A stretch of 64,000 nt of DNA, from the NCBI RefSeq assembly GCF_000733295.1, contig NZ_JPMI01000031.1, positions 1 to 64,000 of the forward strand. Direction: 5' to 3'. Positions within the stretch are counted from its first letter, which is position 1, and every line of letters starts with the position of its first letter. Positions 7,046 to 14,763 of the stretch are shown here, piece by piece. The position numbers were made by a program, and so were the translations under genes. The stretch comes from Archangium violaceum Cb vi76. GTDB taxonomy: Bacteria; Myxococcota; Myxococcia; Myxococcales; Myxococcaceae. The notes beneath the pieces were generated by a model. It was not told the DNA's origin and made no database searches. It saw only the letters and a list, made by a program, of their open reading frames with translations.

Positions 7046-7379
7046 ATGAACCTCGTGGGTAGGGGTTATTGGACTTTCGGCGGGGCAGCTTACGAGGAAA
7101 GCCGGATTCCCGTCGAGGGCACCAGGGCTGTCTCCCTCCTTCAACAGCCTGCTACATCCCGCGGACGTTGAATCGCCCGGGGAGGCCCGGAAGCAGAGCC
7201 CGGGGTAGCCAGGGCAGGTGCGCCATACCGGCGGCCCTGGCTGGGAAGATGCGGAGCATACAAGACGGAGGTGATGTCTGGCTTTCGCCACACGGCCAGT
7301 CGGGGTGACAGGCATTGAGAGGGGGGCCGGGCGTGTCAGATGCGGGCTGTATCTTGTGTTCATCAAGCCTGGTCATGCC
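7046..7379. other. Divergent spacer with a 9-bp inverted repeat
   Basis: A 334-bp spacer between the small acidic gene (minus) and the oxygenase operon (plus). It must hold promoters in both directions, but I find no convincing -35/-10 pair. It contains a perfect 9-bp inverted repeat, AGCCAGGGC at 7207-7215 and GCCCTGGCT at 7234-7242, with an 18-nt loop and no T-run, so it is more likely an operator or RNA structure than a terminator. Confidence 0.4.
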
Positions 7380-8381
7380 ATGACACCACGACATCGCACG
7401 TCCATCTCCATGCAAAACATTTCTCGCTCCCCGGCGCCCCCGCTGCTTTCCGCGGCCGGGCGTGATGGGCTCATCCGCCGGGAGACTCCCCTTTTCGAGG
7501 ACATCGAGCCCCTGGAACTGGAGGACTTCCTCACGGGCTCTCCCTCCCGGCGCAAGGGCTTCGCGGAGCGGCTCATCACGCACCTGAACGAGCGCGGGTT
7601 CTTCTACCTGGAGCGGCCCTCCTCGCTGCTGGAGCGGCACGGCCTGGCGGGGGACTTCGAGCGCTACGAGGCCATCTACCAACATGCCCTGCTGGCACAT
7701 CCATACCTGAACGATTTGATGCGCGCGCCCACCGTCTTCCAGACGGGCTACAACTTCACGTGGTTCCCGGAGTCCACCGTGGTGCGGCAGGCCATCGAGG
7801 CCTTCATGGCCAAACCCGCCACGTGGAGGAGCTTCCGCAAGCAGTGCGTGCCCGCGCCGGTGCGCGAGCTGCTGGAGGCCTCGGAGGAAGTCTACCGGGC
7901 CTGCTACGCCGTCGCGCTCGTGCTGCTGGAGGCGATGGAGCTGGGCTACGGCCTGCGCGAGGGCGGGCTGCTGCGCCTGTTCCGCAAGCACACGGAGGGC
8001 GCCGTCCGCTTCGTGAAATACCACGCGCCCAACGCCACACGGCTGCGCCGGCAGCTCATCACGCATGCCTCCGAGCCCCACTCGGACAAGAGCTTCTTCA
8101 CCTTCAACCTGGGCGAGTCCCGGCCAGGCCTGGTCTGGCTGGGCGGAGACAGGCCATGCCTGCTGCCCAACGGGCAGGGCCACTGGCTCATCACCTCGGG
8201 CCGCTACTCCGAGGGGCTGACGCGGCTGTTGAGCCGGCCCGTGAGCCCGTTCCCCCATACCGTGCACAACGATGGGGAGCGTGTCGTCATCCTTGGTTTC
8301 GTGACGCCGGAGGGGATGCTGCACGACCTTCCAGTCGAGGAGTGGCCCATGCCCCGGCTCGCATCCTCGTCCCATGGCTGA
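7380..8381 (+). CDS. 2-oxoglutarate/Fe(II) oxygenase, isopenicillin-N-synthase-like
   Basis: A cytosolic non-haem iron oxygenase of 333 residues. The metal triad is visible as His234 and Asp236 (SEPHSDKSFFTFNLG) and a distal His in PFPHTVHNDGERVVILGFV (His293 or His296). The fold and length match the isopenicillin N synthase / 2OG-oxygenase superfamily, but the usual RxS after the last His is replaced by ERVV, so co-substrate use cannot be read from sequence. The start is 7380, or the in-frame ATG at 7410; neither has a clear ribosome-binding site. Its 3' end overlaps the next gene by 8 nt, so it is the first gene of a four-gene operon. It probably hydroxylates or cyclises a pathway intermediate. 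Confidence 0.8.
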   Translation: MTPRHRTSISMQNISRSPAPPLLSAAGRDGLIRRETPLFEDIEPLELEDFLTGSPSRRKGFAERLITHLNERGFFYLERPSSLLERHGLAGDFERYEAIYQHALLAHPYLNDLMRAPTVFQTGYNFTWFPESTVVRQAIEAFMAKPATWRSFRKQCVPAPVRELLEASEEVYRACYAVALVLLEAMELGYGLREGGLLRLFRKHTEGAVRFVKYHAPNATRLRRQLITHASEPHSDKSFFTFNLGESRPGLVWLGGDRPCLLPNGQGHWLITSGRYSEGLTRLLSRPVSPFPHTVHNDGERVVILGFVTPEGMLHDLPVEEWPMPRLASSSHG

Positions 8382-9081
8382 GCTCTTCTTCTCGCCACAC
8401 CCGGATGACATCGCGCTGTCGGCCTTCGCGAGCATGCTCCGGGTGCCCCCGGGCGTGCCCCGGGCGGTGATCAGCGTGTTCACCCAGAGCTGTTGGGAGT
8501 TCGTCTTCCCGGTGGACCGGACACGGGCGCTCGCGGTGACGTCGCGGCGGCTGGAGGAGGACCTGCGCTTCGCCCGCGCCCGGGGGGCGAGCCTGGTGCA
8601 CCTGGGCTTTCGCGACACGAGCCTCCGGATGTCTCCGGGCGTGGAGGATCGGCGTCCGTCTTCCTCGGATCCGCTCTTTCCCGCTGTCGAGGCCGCGCTG
8701 CGGGACGTGCTGGAGAACGAGGCGCCGGACGTGGTGTGCCACGTGCCGCTGGGCATCTCCGGGCATGTGGACCATCTCATGGTCCGGGACTCCATCCTGG
8801 CGCTCCGTGGGGGCGCGCGGGGCGTCGTGTTCTATGAGGACCTGCCGTACTGCGAGCAGCACACGGAAGAGGAGATAGCGGCCTTCGTGCGCGCGCTGGG
8901 GCTGGGGCTCGCTCCGCACCTGATGGAGCTGGGAGCGGAATGGCCCGCGAAGGTGGAGGCGATGCGCCTGTACGAGAGCCAGCTCGAGGCGAAGACGATT
9001 CCCACCATCGAACGCTACGCCCGCAGGCTCGGGGCGGGGCGGGGGATGGCCGAGCGGGTGTGGAAGGTGGATTCGAGATGA
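8374..9081 (+). CDS. PIG-L/LmbE-family deacetylase
   Basis: A zinc-dependent N-deacetylase-type protein of 235 residues. The diagnostic metal motif SPHPDDIALS is at residues 7-16 and a later metal His is in GISGHVDHLMVRD. Known members remove N-acetyl groups from GlcNAc-type glycosides (mycothiol, bacillithiol, GPI, teicoplanin and lincomycin-type pathways). It starts inside the end of the oxygenase gene and its stop overlaps the glycosyltransferase start by 4 nt, so translation is coupled. With the downstream glycosyltransferase it recalls the transfer-then-deacetylate logic of thiol-sugar pathways; the substrate is unknown. Confidence 0.88.
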   Translation: MAELFFSPHPDDIALSAFASMLRVPPGVPRAVISVFTQSCWEFVFPVDRTRALAVTSRRLEEDLRFARARGASLVHLGFRDTSLRMSPGVEDRRPSSSDPLFPAVEAALRDVLENEAPDVVCHVPLGISGHVDHLMVRDSILALRGGARGVVFYEDLPYCEQHTEEEIAAFVRALGLGLAPHLMELGAEWPAKVEAMRLYESQLEAKTIPTIERYARRLGAGRGMAERVWKVDSR

Positions 9082-10946
9082 GGACGCGTGACCCGGAATG
9101 GGAAGGACCGCTGCTGGTGCATGTCTCCTACGAGGCGACGCGCACGCTGGGAGGCGTGGGCGTGGTCCTGTCTCAATTGCTTGCATCGCCCGCGTTCCGC
9201 GAGGGCTGCCGGCGCACGCTGCTGGTCAGTCCGCTGGTGCGGCCCTGCGGCCTGGGCAGCTACGCGCTGAGCGAGTCGCTCGAACGGGACCTGGAGGCCA
9301 GCGGGGAGGTGCTCTACAGCGGCCTGCGGCGGCACAACCCGCCGGAGCTGGCGCGGCGTCTGCGGCCCGTGGAGGAGCGGTACGACGTGTCGTTCGTCTA
9401 TGGGAGGAGGGAGGCGCCGGGGGGCCCCGTGGAGGTGTTGTTGGTGGACCTGACGGACGTGTTGCGCGGCCATCGGGTGCGCCTGGGCACCATGCCGTCG
9501 TTCCTGCGGCGCATGCGCACGCGGCTGGGGATCGACATCCAGCTCGACTGCCGGGGGGCGCGCTCGCCGCCCTGGCGGCTGGCGTCCAGGGCCTTGCGGA
9601 GCCTCTTCGGTGAGCGGCTGGGCGGCTCCGAACTCGTGAATGGGCTCCACCGGAAAGCGGTGCACCATGGCTTGCGGCACGCCCCGCCGCTGGACCACGA
9701 CGCGATGATGGGCCTGGTGATGGCCGAGCCCGTCTTCGACGCGGTGGAGGCGCTGAGACCGGAGGATGGTTCGGGCGCCGTCATCCTCGCGCAGGAGCAC
9801 CTGTCGTTGCCCCTGGCGTACAAGGCCCGGCTGGACGGCGGCGGGTGGTGCCGGACGGTGTTCTACGCGGGCGAGGTGCGCACGCCGCGGGTGGTCGTCG
9901 AGTACGGCGCGCGGCCGGGGCAGGTGGCCTCGGACAACCGCTATTACCAGGTGCAGCGCATGGCGCTCGCACAGGGGCGGACGATGGACGAGGTGTTCCC
10001 GGTGGGCTCCTGGACCAGCTTCCAGGTCCTCCGGGGCGGCCACCAGTGTGATGCCGTGGGGGCCGTCAGCGAGTCCGTGGCGGACGAGCTGCGCTTCCTG
10101 GACCGGGGCTTCCGGGCGCGGCCTCTCACCGTCATTCCCCATGGCCACCGCGCCGTGGAGACGAGCTGGGAGGCGCGCGATGACAGCCGGGTGAAGGTGC
10201 TCCGGCACGTGAAGGAGCACTGGGGGATGGACTGCCAGCTCCTCCTCACGCGCATTTCACGCGACGAGGTGTGCAAGGGTTTGTCGCGGGACGTCACCGT
10301 CTGCGAATACCTGGCGGAGTTGCTGCCGAAGGAGCGGCTGCCGGCGGTGCTGCTCCTGGTGACGGAGTGGTGGGAGAAAGATCTCTCGCCGAACATCCGT
10401 GCGCTGATGGCGCGCGTGGAGGCGTTCAACGCGCGGCGGACGGGCATCCACATCGCGCTCATCAACCAGCCCACCTGGCCCGCCGGGCTGGACTTCACGC
10501 GCGATGACCTGCTCCGGGCGACGGACGTGTCGCTGGGGCAGTCGATGTATGAGTCCTTCGGCCTCGCGCAGCTCGAGGCGCTGAGCGGCGGGGCCATCTG
10601 CGTCATCTCGGGCGTGAGCGGGGCGCGCCCGACGGTGCGCGCGCTGTGCGAGCGGCTCGGGACTCCCGAGGCGGCGTATCCCAACCTCGTGGTGGCGGAC
10701 TACGCCGCGGAGGAGACGCGGGTGCCGCCGCGCACCCTCGAGGAGTGGATGGCGCTGTCCGGAGAGGAGCTCCACGCGCTGGAGCGGCGGACGGCGGAGT
10801 CCGTGGCGCGGCGGGTAGTGGAGCGGCTTCCCCGTGACGAGCGGGCCGCTCGTGAGTTGTTGGAGACGGGCCGGCGGCTCGCCGGGCAGATGCAGTGGGA
10901 CCCGCTCATCCGTGAGCAGTTGATTCCCTTCATCACTGGAACCTGA
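9078..10946 (+). CDS. Glycogen-synthase-like glycosyltransferase (GT-B)
   Basis: A 622-residue GT-B retaining glycosyltransferase. The N-terminal half has the glycogen/starch-synthase nucleotide-sugar loop variant (TRTLGGVGVVLSQLL). The C-terminal half has the donor-site signature with the catalytic Glu region (QSMYESFGLAQLEALSGGAI). It is longer than usual GT4 enzymes because of an insert of about 120 residues between the two sheets. I start at ATG 9078, which overlaps the deacetylase stop (ATGA); a longer frame exists only inside the upstream gene. Position between a deacetylase and a LmbE/methyltransferase fusion suggests it glycosylates a small molecule rather than making glycogen. Confidence 0.82.
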   Translation: MRTRDPEWEGPLLVHVSYEATRTLGGVGVVLSQLLASPAFREGCRRTLLVSPLVRPCGLGSYALSESLERDLEASGEVLYSGLRRHNPPELARRLRPVEERYDVSFVYGRREAPGGPVEVLLVDLTDVLRGHRVRLGTMPSFLRRMRTRLGIDIQLDCRGARSPPWRLASRALRSLFGERLGGSELVNGLHRKAVHHGLRHAPPLDHDAMMGLVMAEPVFDAVEALRPEDGSGAVILAQEHLSLPLAYKARLDGGGWCRTVFYAGEVRTPRVVVEYGARPGQVASDNRYYQVQRMALAQGRTMDEVFPVGSWTSFQVLRGGHQCDAVGAVSESVADELRFLDRGFRARPLTVIPHGHRAVETSWEARDDSRVKVLRHVKEHWGMDCQLLLTRISRDEVCKGLSRDVTVCEYLAELLPKERLPAVLLLVTEWWEKDLSPNIRALMARVEAFNARRTGIHIALINQPTWPAGLDFTRDDLLRATDVSLGQSMYESFGLAQLEALSGGAICVISGVSGARPTVRALCERLGTPEAAYPNLVVADYAAEETRVPPRTLEEWMALSGEELHALERRTAESVARRVVERLPRDERAARELLETGRRLAGQMQWDPLIREQLIPFITGT

Positions 10947-10947
10947 C

Positions 10948-12045
10948 ATGAATCCGAATGCACCGGTGGCCACGCTCATCGTGGCCGCTCATCCCGAGGA
11001 CGTGGCGCGTCTTTTCAGCACGGTCTGCGCCGGGGCGGATGTGGCCGTCGTCGCGGAGGAGGACGGCCTGGGCCGCGAACTGGAGACGGTGGGTCTGGTA
11101 CTCGGGGCGCGCAGCACGCGAGCGCTGGCGCCCGCTGGACTGGAATCCTGGTGCCGCGAGCATGCCACCCGAGGCGGCGTGCGGGTCTTCACCCACAGCC
11201 CCCAGGAGGATGCGCCACGCCACCGCGACGTCTGCCTCGCGGTGAGCCGCGTGTTCGATCGGCTCCAGGTTCCCGCGCTCGGAGCGAGGCCCACCGCGTA
11301 CCAGGTGCTGGACGACGCGGCCTTCCAGCGCAAGCTGGAGCTGCTGAACGCGCTCTACCGCGAGCGGCCCGGTGGCACGGAGGCGTGCACGCACCCGGTG
11401 CGGGATGGGCTGGGAGTGGAGGCGTTCTGCGAGGTCCGTCACCCGGATGTGGTGCGGGCGTTGTCGCTGACGAAGCCGGAGATCTTCGCCGAGCTGGAGG
11501 ACCCGTGGGGCTTCACCCACTCGACGTACGAGCGTGAGCGCTACGCCCTCACGGCCCGTGTCCTGGGCGCGCTCACCGGACAGGGGAGCCCGCCCCGGAG
11601 CGTGGTGGACGTCGGGGCCTGCGAGGGGTTGATGACGGAGCGGCTCCGGTCGCTGTTCCCGGAGGCGGTGGTGCACGCGGTGGAGTCGGACCCCCACTTC
11701 GCCGCGCGTCTGCGCGAGCGGTTGGGGGGCGACGAGCGGGTGCGCATCGTGGAGGCGTCCGCGCTGGACGTGCCGCTGGAGGCGGACCTCGTGCTGCTGG
11801 CGGAGGTGCTGTACTACCTGCCCGTGGAGGCGGGACGTGCGCTGCTGGCCCGCATTCGTGCCTCGCACCTGTTGACCTCCTACGGTGGGCGGTTCGGTGA
11901 GGAAGTGCACGCGGCGCTTCGGGAGCTCGGGTGGCGGCAGGTGGTGTGTGGCGCGTTACCCGCTCGCATCGAGCCCGTGGATGGCGTGGCGAGCCCGCTC
12001 CTGGTCCGGCGGGCCGGCACGGACGTGAGACTCTGGAGCCGGTGA
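10948..12045 (+). CDS. LmbE-like half fused to NodS-like methyltransferase
   Basis: A 365-residue two-part protein. Residues 1 to about 130 resemble a PIG-L/LmbE fold, but the metal motif is degraded (LIVAAHPEDVARLF instead of AHPDDE), so it is probably not catalytic. From about residue 165 onward there is a SAM-dependent methyltransferase of the nodulation-protein-S type: FAELEDPWGFTHSTYERERY precedes motif I (VVDVGACEGLMTERL), then VHAVESDP and a product-release motif ADLVLLAEVLYYLPVE. NodS N-methylates deacetylated chitooligosaccharides, which would fit an amine freed by the neighbouring deacetylase. It starts 1 nt after the glycosyltransferase stop and is the last gene of the operon. Confidence 0.85.
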   Translation: MNPNAPVATLIVAAHPEDVARLFSTVCAGADVAVVAEEDGLGRELETVGLVLGARSTRALAPAGLESWCREHATRGGVRVFTHSPQEDAPRHRDVCLAVSRVFDRLQVPALGARPTAYQVLDDAAFQRKLELLNALYRERPGGTEACTHPVRDGLGVEAFCEVRHPDVVRALSLTKPEIFAELEDPWGFTHSTYERERYALTARVLGALTGQGSPPRSVVDVGACEGLMTERLRSLFPEAVVHAVESDPHFAARLRERLGGDERVRIVEASALDVPLEADLVLLAEVLYYLPVEAGRALLARIRASHLLTSYGGRFGEEVHAALRELGWRQVVCGALPARIEPVDGVASPLLVRRAGTDVRLWSR

Positions 12046-12066
12046 AACCCAGGGGAGGACGTCTGT

Positions 12067-12942
12067 CTATGACGGGCTCGCGTCGCTCATGACGCTTCCG
12101 AGCCACCCCATCAATGCCCGCACCTTGGGCACGTGCTGCTTCGAGCGGTGGACGACCATCCAGATGTCGCGCGCGGGGAGCCGGTCGCTGCTCCGGGCTC
12201 CCACCCGCCGCGGAGCCACCTCCACGACGCCGTGGAGCCTCGCGGCGAGCCCCCGGGGCAGCAGCGCCACGCCGAGCCCCGCTTCGACCGCGAGCCCGAG
12301 GGACTCGAGATCCTCGACGAGCAGGCGTGGGGGGCGGGTGGCGAAGGACTGCTCGGCGTGGCGTTGTTCGGGGATGCCGCCGACCGAGCCCGCCAGCCCC
12401 ATCCAGGGGGTCTCGGAGTGGAGCTCCAGTGAGGAGGCCGCGAAGAAGGCATAGGAGGCCGTGCCCACCTTCCTCGCGACGAGCTCGCCACGCTCGGGGC
12501 GTATCATCCGGAGCGCCACGTCGGCTTCTCCGGCGGCGAGGCTGTTGATCCGGTTGTCCGCCAGGATGCGCAGGCGCAGGTGGGGAAAGGCCCGGTAGAA
12601 CTCGGGCAGGCGAGGGGTCAGCCTCCAGCGCACCATCTCGCCGATGGTGGTCAGCGTGAGCTCACCGCGAAGCTCCGGTGTGTCTTCCAGCGCGGACCGC
12701 GCCGCCAGCGCTGCTTCCACCATGGGTTGCACCGCCGCCAGCAACGAGGACCCGCGCTCCGTCAGCCGCGGCGGCGCTTCGCGCAGCAGCAACGGGGAAC
12801 CGGCGCTCTCCTCCAGCCGCGCCAGGTGTCTGCTGACGGTCGACTGGCTCACGCCCAGGGCTTTCGCCGCGGCCGTCAGACTCCCGAGGCGCGCGACCGC
12901 CTCGAACGTGCGCAACAGCTCCCACTCCATCCGGACCCCCAT
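12067..12942 (-). CDS. LysR-family transcriptional regulator
   Basis: A 291-residue DNA-binding regulator. The N-terminal winged helix is MEWELLRTFEAVARLGSLTA followed by AAKALGVSQSTVSRHLARLE. A substrate-binding-like domain follows (ELTLTTIGEMVRWRLTPRLP, then ILADNRINSLAAGEADVALRM and GLGVALLPRGLAARL), typical of the CrgA/PecT-type subgroup. It is divergent from the metallo-beta-lactamase-fold gene at 13037 with 94 bp between, the usual arrangement of a LysR regulator and its target. The effector is unknown. It converges on the fusion gene at 12045. Confidence 0.9.
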   Translation of the reverse strand: MGVRMEWELLRTFEAVARLGSLTAAAKALGVSQSTVSRHLARLEESAGSPLLLREAPPRLTERGSSLLAAVQPMVEAALAARSALEDTPELRGELTLTTIGEMVRWRLTPRLPEFYRAFPHLRLRILADNRINSLAAGEADVALRMIRPERGELVARKVGTASYAFFAASSLELHSETPWMGLAGSVGGIPEQRHAEQSFATRPPRLLVEDLESLGLAVEAGLGVALLPRGLAARLHGVVEVAPRRVGARSSDRLPARDIWMVVHRSKQHVPKVRALMGWLGSVMSDASPS

Positions 12943-13036
12943 GCGAAAATGGATGCCTGGCTTCCGAATCTAGCGATTTCCATCCATTCGTGCGGTCTCT
13001 AGTTTACGGGTCGATTCCGCCTCACTGGAGCGCTCC

Positions 13037-13873
13037 ATGAAGATTCGCCACCTGCGCAATGCCACCACCCTGCTGATGCTGGGAGAGCACCGTCTGCTGA
13101 TCGACCCGATGCTCGCCAGGCCGGGCTCGATTCCGGGCTTCAAGTTCTTCGGAGGAGGCCGCCGCCCCAACCCCCTGGTCCCCTTGCCGCCCGACACGTT
13201 CTCGTGGCTGGAGGAGGCGACGGGCGTGCTCGTCACCCACCCCCATCCGGATCATCTGGACACGGCGGGCATCCGATGGATCCGCGAGCACGGGTTGCCC
13301 GTGTGGACGAGCCGGTTGGATGCGCCGGGCCTCGGGAAGAGGGGACTCACCGTTCACGCGCTGGAGGACGGTGCGCTTGGGATGGGGGTGGAGCGCATCC
13401 CGGTCCGGCATGGGCGCGGGCTGCTCGCATGGCTGCTGGGCCGTGTCTCGAGCTACTTCCTGGCGCACCCGGACGAGCCGAGCGTGTACATCACGTCGGA
13501 CGCGGTGCTCACGGAGGACCTCCTGGAGGCAGTGGAGCGCCTCCAGCCCGACGTCATCATCGCTCCGGCGGGCTCGGCGAACTTCGGAGTGGGCGGCGAT
13601 ATCCTCTTCTCCGTCGACGAGCTCGTGACACTCGTCAGGCGGGCACCCGGACGGGTGGTGCTGAATCACCTGGAGGCGCTCGACCACTGCCCGACCACGC
13701 GCGAAGGGCTGCGTGAACGGATGAAGGCCGAGGGACTGCTCGAGAAGGTGTTCATCCCCGCGGACGGAGAGGAGCTGCACTTCGCACGGCCGGAGAGGGC
13801 ACGCGGGCCGGCGGCACCGGGGCCCGGTGCGACGCCGGAGCGCGAGCGCGCGAGTCTTGCCAGCGGTATGTGA
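13037..13873 (+). CDS. Metallo-beta-lactamase-fold hydrolase (UlaG-like)
   Basis: A 278-residue hydrolase of the MBL superfamily, with the metal motif HPHPDH at residues 68-73 (VLVTHPHPDHLD) and further metal-region residues in SVYITSDAV and VVLNHLEALDHCPTT. The order resembles L-ascorbate-6-phosphate lactonase (UlaG) and related proteins. The C-terminal 30 residues are Pro/Arg-rich and probably disordered. The ATG at 13037 has GGAG about 8 nt upstream. It is presumably controlled by the divergent LysR gene. The substrate cannot be told from sequence. Confidence 0.85.
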   Translation: MKIRHLRNATTLLMLGEHRLLIDPMLARPGSIPGFKFFGGGRRPNPLVPLPPDTFSWLEEATGVLVTHPHPDHLDTAGIRWIREHGLPVWTSRLDAPGLGKRGLTVHALEDGALGMGVERIPVRHGRGLLAWLLGRVSSYFLAHPDEPSVYITSDAVLTEDLLEAVERLQPDVIIAPAGSANFGVGGDILFSVDELVTLVRRAPGRVVLNHLEALDHCPTTREGLRERMKAEGLLEKVFIPADGEELHFARPERARGPAAPGPGATPERERASLASGM

Positions 13874-13890
13874 GCACCCAAGGGTCTGCC

Positions 13891-14361
13891 CTACGTTCCC
13901 GCCGCCACCTGCTCGATGCGCGGCTCCATGCGCACGGTGGAGGTGAGGGACAGGCCAATGAAGCAGTACTTGTGGGCCTTCTCGAACATCTCGCGCACCT
14001 TGGCCGCGTCAGTCCCGGGGGCCACGCGGATGGTGGGCGCGAGGCGGATTTCGGTGACGCGGGTCACCTTGCCCTCGGTGCCGAGCACCACCTGCACGTC
14101 GTCCACGTAGCCGCGCACATCCAGGTGCACCTTCCTGGCGAGCGCCAGGAAGGTGAGCATATGGCAGGTCGCGAGCGAGGCGCCGAGCATGTCCTCGGGA
14201 TTCCATCGCGTGTCGTCCCCTCCGTAGGGCCCCCCCGCGGCGCTCACCGCGATGTCCGGCTTGCCCGGTGCGGAGGCTACCGCGGCGCGGCTGTGCTCGC
14301 CCGCGGTGTAGTCGGTGGTGGTGCCTTCCCAGCGCAGCGAGAGGGGGTAGACGTTGGTCAT
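13891..14361 (-). CDS. OsmC/Ohr-family peroxiredoxin-like protein
   Basis: Members of this family reduce organic hydroperoxides using two Cys residues. The 156-residue product from ATG 14361 has the family order: an N-terminal strand pair (YPLSLRWEGTTTDYTAGEHS), the Cys-bearing helix (NPEDMLGASLATCHMLTFLA) and the second Cys near the end (KAHKYCFIGLSLTSTV). Both Cys are present. The AGGAGG site is only 1 nt from the ATG, so start efficiency may be low or the true start may differ slightly. It begins 8 nt after the Cys-rich remnant ends and converges on the 13037 gene. Confidence 0.9.
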   Translation of the reverse strand: MTNVYPLSLRWEGTTTDYTAGEHSRAAVASAPGKPDIAVSAAGGPYGGDDTRWNPEDMLGASLATCHMLTFLALARKVHLDVRGYVDDVQVVLGTEGKVTRVTEIRLAPTIRVAPGTDAAKVREMFEKAHKYCFIGLSLTSTVRMEPRIEQVAAGT

Positions 14362-14369
14362 GCCTCCTT

Positions 14370-14763
14370 CTACCAGCAGAAGCGGCCGTCCGAACACACT
14401 CCGCTGGACGGACAGCAGGAGCCGTTCGAGCAGTAGCCCTGGCAGATGCTCCCGCAGTCCACGTTGCAGGTGTAGCGGGTCTCGTTCGGATCACAGAAAC
14501 CATCGCCGCACCACGTGCCGCCGCAGTCCTGCGCGCACACCTCATTGGTCTCGCAGATACCGTTGCCGCAGACGGTGGGCGGGTAGCGGTCCGCCTCGGT
14601 GGGCGCCGGGCACGCGGCGTTGCACTGGTAGTACAGGCCGTAGCAGATGGTGTTCTTCTGGCAGCTCGGGTGCCGCTGGAGATAGCAGGGGTTCGAAACA
14701 ACCCGACCTTTGTCGAGTGAACGAGGCCTCCGCCCATGGGTCGCATTCTCCGGAATTTCCGGC
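14370..14763 (-). pseudogene. Headless Cys-rich repeat protein fragment
   Basis: The minus-strand frame between the sulfotransferase stop and the OsmC gene encodes a Cys-rich domain with two copies of a motif common in myxobacterial surface proteins (CGNGICETNEVCAQDC and CGDGFCDPNETRYTCNVDC), followed by CQGYCSNGSCCPSSGVC. No ATG, GTG or TTG and no signal peptide exists in this frame between the sulfotransferase stop and the Cys-rich part; the only in-frame ATG lies inside the sulfotransferase gene. I read it as the 3' end of a secreted-protein gene whose front was lost, perhaps when the biosynthetic operon was placed next to it. Confidence 0.55.

Noticed and set aside
14675-14710. GGTTCGAA-type sequence resembling a tRNA T-arm
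   Set aside because: No acceptor, D or anticodon arms can be formed around it.
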